From Taudactylus pleione (taxonomy: Eukaryota > Chordata > Amphibia > Anura > Myobatrachidae): a stretch of DNA of 64,000 nt. Where the stretch lies: NCBI GenBank assembly GCA_031769625.1, contig JAUIMM010000702.1:1671001-1735000 (forward strand). The letters run 5' to 3'. Positions within the stretch are counted from its first letter, which is position 1, and each line of letters begins with the position of its first letter. Under the pieces are notes generated by a model, which saw nothing but the letters and a program-made list of their open reading frames with translations, had not been told where the DNA came from and ran no database searches. This document shows positions 44,334-55,228 of this stretch, piece after piece. Position numbers and translations under genes: made by a program.

Positions 44334-44576
44334 TTTAAATGTTGGTTGCTGTTTGAATATGCAGACAATGAATAGCTACTGAACTGAGGAATAGTAAATT
44401 GCAGATAGTGCACATAAACATTGAATTGCAGTGCAGATAGCTGGGTGTAATTTAGCTGATTGGCCACACAGACACAGAGGAGCTGCTGAGACTGCTGGAC
44501 TGAATACACAAAAAGTTCACACAGTACTGAAGTGCAAATGAAACACTTCTCTGATGTACTTGCAAGACATCCAAAT

Positions 44577-45440
44577 TGATGCTGAGGTGTGTCAGGCATT
44601 GCTCTGATGTTACTTGCAGAAAATCCACACAGATGCTGAGGTGTAGCAGGCACTGCTCTGATGTTACTTGCAGGAAATCCACACAGATGCTGAGGTGTGG
44701 CAGGCACTGCTCTGATGTTACTTGCAGGAAATCCACACAGATGCTGAGGTGTAGCAGGCACTGCTCTGATGTTACTTGCAGAAAATCCACACAGATGCTG
44801 AGGTGTAGCAGGCACTGCTCTGATGTTACTTGCAGGAAATCCACACAGATGCTGAGGTGTAGCAGGCACTGCTCTGATGTTACTTGCAGGAAATCCACAC
44901 AGATGCTGAGGTGTGGCAGACACTGCTCTGATGTTACTTGCAGGAAATCCACACAGATGCTGAGGTGTAGCAGGCACTGCTCTGATGTTACTTGCAGGAA
45001 ATCCACACAGATGCTGAGGTGTAGCAGGCACTGCTCTGATGTTACTTGCAGGAAATCCACACAGATGCTGAGGTGTAGCAGGCACTGCTCTGATGTTACT
45101 TGAAAGAAATCCACACAGACGCTGAGGTGTGGCAGACACTACTCTGATGTTACTTGCAGAAAATCCACACAGACGCTGAGGTGTGGCAGACACTACTCTG
45201 ATGTTACTTGCAGGAAATCCACACAGATGCTGAGGTGTAGCAGGCACTGCTCTGATGTTACTTGAAAGAAATCCACACAGACACTGAGGTGTGGCAGACA
45301 CTACTCTGATGTTACTTGCAGAAAATCCACACAGATGCTGAGGTGTGGCAGACACTGCTCTGATGTTACTTGCAGAAAATCCACACAGAAGCTGAGGTGT
45401 GGCAGACACTGCGCTGATGTTACTTGCAGAGAATCCACAC
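44577..45440. repeat. 54-bp minisatellite, about 16 copies
   Basis: Unit GATGCTGAGGTGTAGCAGGC, ACTGCTCTGATGTTACTTGC, AGGAAATCCACACA (54 bp). Variants GCAGGCACTGC and GCAGACACTAC alternate, with newer near-identical copies centrally. Because 54 is a multiple of three, whole frames stay open: 421 and 220 codons on the minus strand, 175 on the plus, each an 18-residue repeat. No real protein is inferred. Confidence 0.95.
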
Positions 45441-45901
45441 TGTCGCTGGAAAGCCGCAGCCACTGCTAGATGTAACTTGCAGGGAGTACACAGACGCTGG
45501 GACACGAGGAGCTGGAACACATACAAACAAATGCTATTGCCAGCACCAGAGCAGAGAACCAGCAAAGGTAAAAAAGGAAGGAGATCCAATCAGCACTGGG
45601 AGGCGGAAACAGAACAGTCAGGTGGGAAGACCTCATGGAGCAGCAGCCCGGCCTTCTTGTCTCTTAGCAACGGGCCTGAGCAAATCACCCAGAGCACCAT
45701 TGTCAGACAAGGCGCAGTGGCGACTAGTGACGATCTGTCATTTTACAGACTGTGTTAGAAGTTGATTAGTTGATACTTTAGCTCTCTCCACTTTATCTCT
45801 ATCCAAGATTTGATAGATCTCCCCCATGACAATTTCAACCTGTGACTGTTGACATAACATCCATGTCAATATTCTGATGTTGACATTTTGACTACATATC
45901 C

Positions 45902-48900
45902 TAGGCACCAATAAAACTGTAAGGAGACGAAACTCTCGTGCCTGCTGGGGGACTGTTACAAATACCAATTACTTTGCAACACTGTCTAGCCAATTGTGAT
46001 TAGCTAATATTAATATGCAGCTGCTTATTTACTTAATGTTACATATGACGTTATGACTATCTATCTGCATTACATAATTAACATTTCTATTTAGTCTACT
46101 GCGGTAGAAAAGACAATTACCATTAGAATCTTAAAGAGGAAAATGACCAATGTTTCTAACTTCACCTAATTACATCTGCATTACAATACGTTATATATAG
46201 TGGAAATGCAATATTAATTAATAACTTTCAAAACACTATTCTCTGTGTTGTGTCTCCACCTTATTTATGCTACCCATGTGCTATCACAGTGTATAATCCA
46301 GACATACACCATATTTGGAAGATATGCTACAAGTTTTCAGCTGGCCCATATTGAGATGGCTCCAATGGAATATATGGACTTACACTGTAAGTACAAATGT
46401 GTTAAATTGTAATTGAGCCTCTAAATGTTCAATTTGAGCCCTAAATTATTTAAATGATCATTTATGCAGCACTGGTCAAATTTACTATGTACTGTTTAAA
46501 TCCAGTTTCTATGACAGAGTTGGCCACTGGATTTAAAGGGGTAATAATATTAAATAGATAACCAGGCATGTGTAATTTATAATATTATGGCCTCTTAAAA
46601 TCCAGCAGTCAAAACCGCTGAAGACGTGGCATCTTTAAAAAGCAAAACGTGCCTTTTTGTACATGAATGAGTCCAATTTTGCGCAATGTGCTTGGAGTGA
46701 AGTAAAAATCATTCAAATATTCAATAGTGACATATATTAACCAATGACAAATGTACTATTCCGTATAAATGAGGCTTAACCAGACAGTATTTTAGGAGAA
46801 AAGCTGAAAATGAACCCTAAAGTATCAGTAGGCTATACTAGTAAACCCATAAATGTAGGAGCTTTTGCTTTTATTTGGTTGTACTAGGTGGACATTTCAT
46901 GAATTTTATTAGTTCAAAAATAACCTTTTATGTATTTAAAGCCTTCAATTTTATTTATTTATTTTTTTAAATTCAATAAACTACTGTAGATATGCTAAAA
47001 ACTGATTTACAAAAGCACTGCACATAAATGTATTTTGCCACTTTGAAAACAGATATATCTTTGTAAGGGATATAAATAACACGGGTAGGGAAATGACTAG
47101 ACAAAGGAAGCTGCTTTTTATTATCCCACATTGTATCAAACATTCGGCAGTCATAACATGCAAATTCTATTTGAAAGTAAATTCAACATCTCTATGAAAG
47201 ATCAAAAGGTAAAGAAAAAGCAGATGAGGGATTAAAGCAATCCAAAATTTAAGATGTTGCTCAGGTGACTTTAATAAAGTGGTTTTGCATATGATGGCAT
47301 GTTTTAGATGACATTTCAAATGTACTAGCAATTTGCATTATATCTGACATTAAATAACGTTCCCGTTGTTATGAATTATGGCAGCATTTTCATTTTAACA
47401 GCATCAAGACATGAACTACCAAATACTTCTTAATGAAGGCTGTAAGTTTCCCTGTCAATCTGAAAATTGATACAAGGATGTTTCTGGGCTAAATCTGAAA
47501 GAACTTTATTGCTATCTTCCCACTTCTGACATAGTACAAATCTCCTGCTAAGGCATTCTTCTTATTAAATAAAGATCTGTAACTGAACACATGTATCTGT
47601 AATATTACTACAATCCAAAGAAAATTAAAAGACAGATTATGTTCAAGATATTACATACAGCACCATAGAAACCTGGGAAAATCTGGTATGATCCTGTTGC
47701 TAGGATACCTGGCTAATGTTGTAGGAGCGAACCCCTTCCACTAATCTAGCACAATCCATGCATGCTTCCACATATTTTGGCAGGGGGAAGTAAGAGTCAA
47801 CTGACAATGATTTGGAATATTTCTACACAGTGTTTATGAATTCATACATTTATTTGATCTATTCCTTTAAGCTTCCACAATCTTCGCGAAATAGGAAATG
47901 TAACACTCTGTTAACGGTGTTGGGGCTGCTTTATGCCATTCAAAATAAAAAAGATTACTTTTTATCCTACTACATAGTCAATAAAACTGGTCAGAAAAGG
48001 TAATTATTTAAGTGATTTTGGTTGCAAAATTATAGAGCTCCAGAAATGATCCCCTTAATCTTGGTAATTATGCAGTAATATGCACATAAAGGAATAAATA
48101 CTCTTCCTTTATCTTGTTACTCTAAGAAGAATGTACTGAATGCAGAATAAGTAACAGAGAATATTGGATATCATTATAAGAATATCTGTGCTTAGTTACA
48201 TTGGGAGGAATCTAATTGTTCAGATGATCACTTAATCCATAGGTGTTTGTATCCTGTTTTTTAGCCTTTAAAACGTAAAGCTACAGTGCTTTATATCAAA
48301 TGAACTGGCAAGACCATAAAACACAGAATAATAGATTTTTGCTAATAGACAGGAAAGTGAGGAGATGATGGAAAATACTAGTAATTTAGAACACAGATAC
48401 AAAATTGCATTGGTGTTAAAATTTACACCTGTTTGTTGTGATCAATGCTTTTTTTTCTATGAAAAGAATTTGCCAATACTCATCTAAAGTTAGATGTTGA
48501 TACAAGATGTATATGAGCTTCCAAAGGGTGTGCCGCAATGGCCCCTTCCCCCAGCACGTCATGGACTATGCCCAACCTGCACCTTCAGAACAAAGACTGC
48601 TCACCAGTACCGAGGCTACAGTATGTCTTGTAATGCTAGCATAACCATGTATTGTAAATGGGAATGGGACCCATTGGTTCTATTTACCCCATAAATACTT
48701 GCACCTGGGTTATGGAGATTCAGCAGGGCAGAGTTTTTTAGGAGCTGCCTGTTCTATTTACTTAGATTTGCTGCAAGTAAAGACATTTTGGTCACTGGAA
48801 TTTCCCTCTGCTGATCCATCAAAATACAAGTGTAAGTACTGGTAACCAATTATAACCACGCAGAACTGAACGTCCAATCGGGCTCATACCCAGAAGATAA

Positions 48901-50206
48901 GGGGACATCCTGACCAGATGGACACAGATCCCCAAACCCCACATATGGCCTGTTTCAGCAATGGTTATTATGTAATTGTTTGAAGACATGCAAAAACAAG
49001 TACAGTAACATAGGCAAAGACGTCATACTACTAGTACATAATCCTAGACATTATTAGTCAATGTGAATTACAATTAAAAAAATGGTTTTGTTCTCAATGT
49101 AAACTAAAGCAAAGCAGCTGTCTTTCTAGAATACTGTGTCTGAGCTGTCTTTGAGAACCTGACTGTAATGGTAAAAGATGGTACAGATCAATATCCATCT
49201 CCTTCATTCTGAGGTAATAACTTTCAATAGGAAAATCTATTTATTTTTACTTACCATTATTTTATTTCATTTTGGTTTATAGACGTTCATTCAAGAGGGA
49301 GGGTTTAGACTGCAAAAAGACTTCAGCAAAAATTGATGTTTTAACTAAGGACCACAGAAGAGCAAGAATATAAAACACATTTACTTACATGCTTGATCAT
49401 TTTATATTTCTCTTATTTCAAAAGTACGATGCTTTATTTGAATACTTTTTTGGAAGCTTTGGCTATTGACAGTCACAAATAATAAATAAAACATTTTCAA
49501 AGTACACTGATTGCACCTACAGGATCTTAAATAATAAAAGTATACATGTATTGTGCAATAGTACAGGGCCTGATGCTGAGTTTAAAGTATGCCTTTTTGT
49601 GCAGTGTATCTTGCATGTTTTCACATTGTGCATCCTAAACTGTGCAATTGGGGAGTAATTGTGTGTTCTCATGTAGGTCCAATTCAGCAAGGGCATTTTG
49701 ATGGAACGGTGGATTATGCAGAGTTGGATAAAGGCGTAAATAAACCTTTTTCCTCTTGAAGCATTTGAAACAAGCATAGGCTGATGCAAGTCTGCCATGA
49801 TGATGGTGATAATGAGGAGCGGGGGGACCACTAAATTGTGTACAACTCACCATATGGAAAAGCTACATCTTTATTTCTGTGCACCCAATACAGGAGCATC
49901 TACCACCAATTTGCATTTAACTTAACATCAGATCCTAAGAGGTCAATCCAATTAGGAGAGATTCTGCAAAAGTGAGATTAATTAATGAAACTCGCATACA
50001 TCACCAGGGCCGCAGGGAGCCTGGCCGAGGCCGGTAATTCCTGGGGGTGTGTCCTACTGTAAAGAGACATTGCCATGCCTCCTTATAATAAAAACTGTAA
50101 GAAAACAGTATTTGTGGCATCACGTAAAAATCCTGCATTTGGAAGTATACCCCTCAGGTTGAAGCTAGTTGGTCCCCACCTCTTTCTCCACCGTCTTTAT
50201 ACTCAC
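45902..50206. other. 4.3 kb of mostly unique AT-rich sequence
   Basis: The longest stretch without clear transposon ends. 46,080-46,215 and 47,200-47,600 are non-repetitive with balanced word use and might contain conserved non-coding elements. 49,567-49,700 has a GGGCCTGATGCTGAGTT word like a decayed family-1 end. 49,997-50,030 has a CAGGGCCGCAGGGAG word like a decayed hAT end. No gene recognised. Confidence 0.4.
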
Positions 50207-50214
50207 CATATATT

Positions 50215-51567
50215 CAGGGCCGGTTCTATGGTTACGCATGGTACGCGGCCGCGTAAGGCGCCACGTAGTGAAGGGCGCCGCGGCCGCGACAATGCAGATT
50301 TCAGTGGTGCAGACTGTGTCTCTGTGACACAGTCTGCACCGCGCGTGTAGCGCTGACCGGACGGAGTTTGGTCAGCGCTACACAGTGCCAAACACACAGC
50401 CGCCGGAGCCGGCAACTGTGTGTTTGTTTCAGCAGCTGATGAGAGTCTGTCAGACTCTCATCGGCTGCTGTAGCTCCCACTGCGGGAGCCATCTTCCGGC
50501 TCCCGCAGTGGGTAATGGGAGAGACGTCGTCATGACGACGTCTCTCCCATAATGCAAAGCGGCCCTGGAGAATGGTCGGGAGTAGCAGATATCGGCGGCG
50601 GGAGCAGGAGCGGGGGGTTCAGGTAAGTGGTTTTTTTTTTTTTTTTATAACGTGTGTCTCTACTGGGGGGGGGGCTACAAGGGGGCATTACTACTGGGGG
50701 CACTTGAAGGGGGGATTACTACTGGGGGCACTTGAAGGGGGGGATTACTACTGGGGGCACTTGAAGGGGGGATTACTACTGGGGCACTTGAAGGGGGGAT
50801 TACTACTGGGGGTACTTGAAGGGGGGATTACTACTGGGGGAACTTTGAATGGGGATTACAGGGGGCACTAGAAGGGAGGATTACTACTGGGGCACTTGAA
50901 GGGGGATTACTACTGGGGGCACTTGAAGGGGGGGATTACTACTGGGGGCACTTGAAGGGGGGGATTACTACTGGGGGCACAGGGAGGGGGGATTACTACT
51001 GGGGGCACTTGAAGGGAGGGATTACTACTGGGGACACAGGAAGGGGGGATTACTACTGGGGCACTTGAAGGGGGGATTACTACAGGGGGTACTTGAAGGG
51101 GGGATTACTACTGGGGTACTTGAAGGGGGGATTACTACTGGGGGAACTTGAAGGGGGATTACAGGGGGCACTAGGAGGGAGGATTACTACTGGGGCACTT
51201 GAAGGGGGGATTACTACTGGGGGCACTAGAAGGGGGGACTACTGGGGGCACTTGAAGGGGGGATTACTATTGGGGGCACTACTACTGGGGACACTTGAAG
51301 GGGGGCTACTACTGGGGGCACTTGAAGGGAGGATTACTACTGGGGGGGACTACTACTGGGGGCACTACATGGGGGGGAAACCTCCACTGGGGGCACAACA
51401 ATGGGGGGACTACTACAAGGGGGGACTACTACTGGGGCCACTGTATAAGCTTACTAATGGGGGCACAAGGGGCACTGCACAGGGGGGACCACTACCGCGG
51501 GCACTGCATAGGGGGGCGCCAAAAAACCTACTCGCTTACCAAAAAATTTGGGCTAGGGCCGGCCCTG
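50215..51567. mobile_element. hAT-type element filled by a G-rich minisatellite (TSD CATATATT)
   Basis: A 1,353-bp element, CAGGGCCGGTTCTATGG to CTAGGGCCGGCCCTG, flanked by the perfect 8-bp duplication CATATATT (50207-50214, 51568-51575). The left 400 bp has strong GC palindromes (CGCGGCCGCGTAAGGCGCC region; TGTGTCTCTGTGACACA; ACTGCGGGAGCC..GGCTCCCGCAGT; GAGACGTCGTCATGACGACGTCTC). The remainder is the array described next. No transposase. Confidence 0.93.
50665..51500. repeat. G-rich minisatellite, about 27-bp unit
   Basis: About 28 variable units of GGGGGATTACTACTGGGGGCACTTGAAG type. Runs of 4-8 G occur in every unit, so many G-quadruplex-capable tracts are present. Frames of 99-179 codons reading KGGLLLGAL-like repeats are by-products. 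Confidence 0.93.
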
Positions 51568-51770
51568 CATATATTGCAATTTTCTCAGCATCGAAGGCTC
51601 TACAAATGTGGGGCTCCCATGTAAGATTTTAAAGAAATGTAGCATTTGAAGCAAGAAGGTGCGATAGGATAAAAGGTTAATGGTATTTAATCTCTTACCA
51701 GACTTCTACATAGAATAAGAATGCCTAGTGGAGTGACATTCAATTTCAGTGAGTGGCATGCTTAGTGAAT

Positions 51771-52034
51771 GTTATAATGGGAAGAGGGGGGGTGTAGCGG
51801 ATATTATACTGGTAAGAGGGTGTGTATTGTAAATATTATAATGTATTATTATACTGTAATATGTCTTAATCTTAACAGCGATACAGTAATGTGCCATAAT
51901 TTTGACTGGAGGGCACTGTAATACAACATAATATGAACTGGGGCACTGTAATGTGGCATGATCTAAACTGGGGGCACTATAATGTGGCATAACAATAATT
52001 GGAGAGCACTGTAATGTGGCTCAATATGAACTGG
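51771..52034. repeat. Degenerate GGGCACTGTAATGTGGCATAA array, left part
   Basis: About six 30-40-bp units of AACTGGGGCACTGTAATGTGGCATAATATG type, increasingly clear toward 52,020. Continues after the MITE at 52,543. Confidence 0.75.
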
Positions 52035-52542
52035 GGCCTCATTCAGACCCGCTCGCAAGCGCTAAGCGCTCGCAAGCGGGTCGATGGTGGGGCACTGCGC
52101 ACGTGCGGCATGCGCAATGCGTGAGCCCTGGAGTGAGTGAGAAATTCTCTGGGGCTCGCTACAAACAGGGCGGCTGTTGACAGCTCGCCCCGTTTTGTAG
52201 GTGGGCTGGGGGGGATGACTGGCCAAACTGAGGCGTTCCCGAAGGAACGCCAGCCATTTGAGGGCGGCCCTACTGACATCACGAGTGATGTCAGTAGTGA
52301 GCTTCCTGCTCTATTAGAGCAGGAAGCTCACTGGGGCTTGTGGCAGATGAGACCCGACCACAAGGGTCTCGACGCAAGCCCGATGGTCGCGATGGTCACG
52401 ACCATCACCTGGCCGCTCGCAAAAGCTGTGGATGGTCACCCACAGCTTTGCGAGCGGCCAGGAGGCTGTTTTTTTTAAAAATAACGGCCGCCCTAATTCA
52501 GAGCAAGCGGTCGCTTTTTGCGAGCGCCTCTGAATGAGGTCC
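52035..52542. mobile_element. Family-1 MITE, copy I (TSD TGG)
   Basis: GGCCTCATTCAGACCCGCTC to CTGAATGAGGTCC, flanked by TGG (52032-52034, 52543-52545). It contains the TGACATCACGAGTGATGTCA palindrome (about 52,273-52,292), the AGCTTCCTGCTCTATTAGAGCAGGAAGCT stem and the GCTGTGGATGGTCACCCACAGC stem, as in copies B, C and E. It splits the surrounding tandem array. Confidence 0.9.
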
Positions 52543-52965
52543 TGGGTGTACTATAATATAGTATAATATGAACTGGGGCACTTTAGTATAGCTTAATGTG
52601 AACTTGGAGCACTGTAATGTGGCAATATATTCTCTATAATGAGGAATAATATGAACTTGGGCACTCTAATGTTGCACAGTATGGGGGCACTACAGTAGGG
52701 CATAATATGACATTACAATTTATCATAATATGAACTAGCGCTGCTACATTGTGGAATAATATGCACTTAGGACACTATGTGGCATAATGTGAACTGGCTG
52801 CACTACAATGAATTTGGTACTGTGTGGCATAACGTGGCATAATGTGAGATAGGGCACTACTATGGGGCATAAAGTTAACTAAGGCACTACTATGGAGCAT
52901 AAAATAAGCTAGGGTTTGACATTGGGGTTTAACATTAACTAGGGCACTACTGTAGTTCAGAAAAT
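52543..52965. repeat. Degenerate GGGCACT..ATAATATGAACT array, right part
   Basis: Resumes the same 30-40-bp unit (GGGCACTTTAGTATAGC, GAGCACTGTAATGTGGC, GGGCATAATATGA and so on), decaying toward the gypsy element. Confidence 0.72.
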
Positions 52966-53022
52966 GAGGTATCTCGCTAGAAGAAATGGGGTTGGAAATG
53001 CTTGAAACTGTTTCTATGGGGC

Positions 53023-53626
53023 TGTGATAGGATCACTGGTAAAGTGGTCTGTGGCAGGTACATTTGTCCCAGATTCCTGTCTTATGTGTTTTAAACCCCC
53101 AGGAGAAAGTCTGCAGTGTAGCAGGCTTGAGTCTCGGCTTTTTGAAAAGCCGGTTTGGGACCTGGGGGTTGTTTGTGAGAGGAGAGGGAGGGCTCCACCC
53201 ATGGCCACTCCAGGTTTTGGGCCTTGCAGCCTGGTAACAGGCTTGTTAGGGTTTCCACCTGAGAGTGGCCAATATAAGCCTAGTTTGTTTAGGGCTGAGT
53301 GTCTCACCTGGGAGAGCAGGCAGGGAGTTTGCTCAGAGACACTTGAAAAACCTATCTGTAAGTGCTGTGCTGTGCCTTTGTTGCTGGTGAGGGCATTAGG
53401 CCCTGCCAGGTTCTTGTAGTGAGGGAACCACCTGTAAAGTTAGAGCCCAGCCAGGGCTAGGATTTATGTTTATGGTTTCTTTTTGTTGTTTCTGTTTTGC
53501 ACAATAAAGACTGGTGCCAACCAGCTTGTACTCGAATCCAGACTGGCGTACTGTTTCCCAGCTGCTGTGTGTGTAAGGAAGGAGTCCTCTACCCAGGAGA
53601 GGGACAGCTAATCTGACTGTGTCACA
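53023..53626 (+). repeat. 5' LTR
   Basis: Starts TGTGATAGGATC and ends GTGTCACA, giving TGTGA/TCACA inverted tips. AATAAA lies at about 53,502-53,507, marking the likely end of R. A 92-codon-plus open frame inside is incidental. It differs from the 3' LTR plus leader copy by about nine substitutions and one indel in 690 bp by hand count. Confidence 0.92.
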
Positions 53627-53629
53627 ATA

Positions 53630-53646
53630 TGGTGGAGAATGCGGGC
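53630..53646 (+). promoter_or_regulatory. Likely primer-binding site
   Basis: TGGTGGAGAATGCGGGC begins 4 nt after the LTR end. A TGG start complements the CCA end of tRNA. The tRNA species was not identified. Confidence 0.6.
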
Positions 53647-53821
53647 ATTCACACACACTGAAGTTGCAGCAAGAGGAAAACTTTCAGTTTAAAAATTAAA
53701 GGGACAGACACCCAATTTGTGAGTGTGGAAATAACACTGTGTCCTTGGAGTCCCATAGAGGAGGCGTCAGCCAATGCTCAGAGAGGCAAGGTTCAGCTTC
53801 CAACCTACACCCCAGGACAAA

Positions 53822-54900
53822 ATGGAGGACATTATTAAGGCCTTGCTCCAAGCTACAGCAACACAGCAGGAGACGAACAAACTTCAGCAGGAATCTACCA
53901 GGGCTCAGCAAGAATCCACCAGAGTGCAACTGTTGGCCTTGGAGACAGCCCAGAGGCAACAACAGGTTGCCATTGAGGAAACCCGCCAGGCCTTAGCGGA
54001 AAACAGCCAAGCCATAAAAGAGGTGGTACAGCACCTGGTCGCCCGGCCCAGAGATGTTACTACTGGTCCTCCCACCACCACTCACTCCATACGAGCCAGT
54101 CACTTCCTCCAAAAGATGACTTCAGGTGATGATGTGGAGGCCTATCTCACCGCATTTGAAAGAACGGCCGAAAGGGAGAGTTGGCCCCAGGAGCAGTGGG
54201 CAAGTCTGGTGGCACCTTTTCTGTCTGGGGAGCCACAAAAGGCCTGTTACGACTTATGCCTGGCTGATGCCAAGGACTATAAAAAACTAAAACAGGAGAT
54301 CCTAACTCGCTTGGGAGTCACCACCTTTGTTCGTGCCCAACGGGTCCACCACTGGGAGTTCCATATGGACAAGCCTCCACGTTCACAGATGCATGACCTC
54401 GTCCATCTGTCCTCAAAATGGCTACAGCCCAAGACGCTGACGGGACCACAGATCATGGAAAGGGTCATGATGGACCGGTACCTGTGATCGTTACCTGCGA
54501 CTCTGCGCAAGTGGGTGAGCCATGCAGACCCTAAGTCCGTGGACCAGTTGGTAGAGCTGGTGGAGAGGTACGTGGCAGCTGAGGAGCTGATGAGTATGCC
54601 CCACCGAGCCCCAATGGCGCACCGGCGAACTCCCACAGACACTGGTAAGACTGTTCCAGGGGAGAAGGGTGCTGGGCGGTGGAATGTACCTAAGACTGAG
54701 GGTGTAGAACCTGGAAACAGGCCTGCCAGGCCGGGAAGGTTCTTGCCCCGTAAACGACTAGACATTAATATGACTCAGTGTTTCCGGTGTGGTGGCTTCG
54801 GCCATATTGCCGCTAATTGTTCACTTACAACTGAACCTATGCAATGTGATACTGCTCATGTCTACCGCAGGGGGTCTTTCTTTGCACAGACAGCCTGTGC
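53822..54900 (+). pseudogene. gag: gypsy gag (SCAN-like capsid, zinc knuckle), one in-frame stop
   Basis: Structural polyprotein of the element, forming the cytoplasmic particle that packages its RNA. The ATG at 53,822 (MEDIIKALLQATATQQ) is favoured over the in-frame one at 53,774 because it begins the Q/E-rich coiled-coil-like region (to about 54,030). From about 54,105 (SHFLQKMTSGDDVEAYL) to 54,610 the sequence resembles the SCAN/capsid fold of Gmr1-type Gag, with WASLVAPFLSGEPQKAC and LPATLRKWV. A TGA at 54,485-54,487 interrupts it; the same frame continues on both sides. A CCHC knuckle, CFRCGGFGHIAANC, lies at 54,779-54,820 and would bind the genomic RNA. Protease follows in the same frame. 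Confidence 0.87.
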
Positions 54901-55228
54901 GGCTGACCGGCAGGCTGAGACCGATAAGCACATGTGTGTACTCACTGTAGATGGCAACCGAGTAGAGGCACTGCTAGACTCTGGTAGCTTGGTGACACTT
55001 ATGAAAGCTGAGCTGGTGAACCCCTTGAGGCGTAAGGGGAAAACTGTTGGTGTGACCTGCATACATGGGGATACTCGATATTATATTACTGCCGAGGTGA
55101 ACATCGAGACACCATGTGGTTCTGCTATAGTTTCTGTGGGTTTGGTGCATGGTCTGATGTACGATGCAATATTGGGGAGAGACTTTGCTCACTTCTGGAA
55201 GTTGTGGGAAAGCCGTTTTGTTCCATAA
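54901..55228 (+). pseudogene. pro: gypsy aspartic protease domain
   Basis: Retropepsin-like domain that would cut the polyprotein. VEALLDSGSLVTLM carries the catalytic Asp of the D-S/T-G motif (GAC 54,977-54,979). The C-terminal AILGRDF at about 55,168-55,190 matches the ILGxD strand of retroviral-type proteases. Same frame as gag. A TAA at 55,226-55,228 follows FWKLWESRFVP, then the frame stays open in register, so this may be a mutation within a once continuous gag-pro-pol frame. The alternative, a natural domain-end stop, cannot be excluded. Confidence 0.82.

Larger units (their letters stand above)
43720..45732. mobile_element. 2,013-bp insertion, solo-LTR-like (5-bp TSD ATCTG)
   Basis: Flanked by ATCTG (43715-43719, 45733-45737) inside the MITE, which is uninterrupted in other copies. 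It starts TGTTATGAATC and ends CTAGTGACG. A 5-bp duplication and TG start suggest a long terminal repeat left by an LTR retrotransposon, with the last CA changed to CG. Its body is two minisatellites. There is no polymerase gene. Alternative: an unclassified non-autonomous element. Confidence 0.55.
43647..45825. mobile_element. Hairpin MITE split by a 2-kb insertion (TSD ATG)
   Basis: The left half (43,647-43,719: TGGGAGATTTAGCAAATTTT, AAAGTACCAGCCAATCAGC) and right half (45,733-45,825: TCATTTTACAGACTGTGTTA, TTGATACTTTAGCTCTCTCC, TTTGATAGATCTCCCCC) together make one hairpin MITE like 20,299-20,459. ATG flanks the whole (43644-43646, 45826-45828). Confidence 0.85.
43385..45901. mobile_element. 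Palindromic GTCAACAT element, split by nested insertions
   Basis: The left GGGTGTGATACAAAATGTCA and right TGACATTTTGACTACATATC ends form the outer pair. Inside the left arm are GTCAACATGGACATG and, near 43,565-43,600, CCCTAATTGCACCCTAACCC. The right arm CATCCATGTCAATATTCTGA resumes at 45,860 after the nested MITE. Left and right parts total about 340 bp. The terminus resembles those at 12,690-13,045 and 62,700. Confidence 0.65.

Noticed and set aside
44577..45440. CRISPR-like array
   Set aside because: Units are contiguous 54-bp repeats without unique spacers, in a eukaryotic transposon setting.
44324..45589. 421-codon minus-strand frame with an apparent hydrophobic N-terminus and 18-residue repeats
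   Set aside because: It is the translation of the 54-bp minisatellite plus flanks; two other frames are open too, as expected for a repeat unit divisible by three.
46616..46665. CTGAAGA..CAAAACG as a second hammerhead-like core
   Set aside because: GAAA is changed to CAAA, and no helix I or II pairing could be found.
50572..51632. 99-179-codon glycine/leucine-rich frames
   Set aside because: They translate the G-rich minisatellite inside the hAT-type element; no start context, domain or stable unit length.
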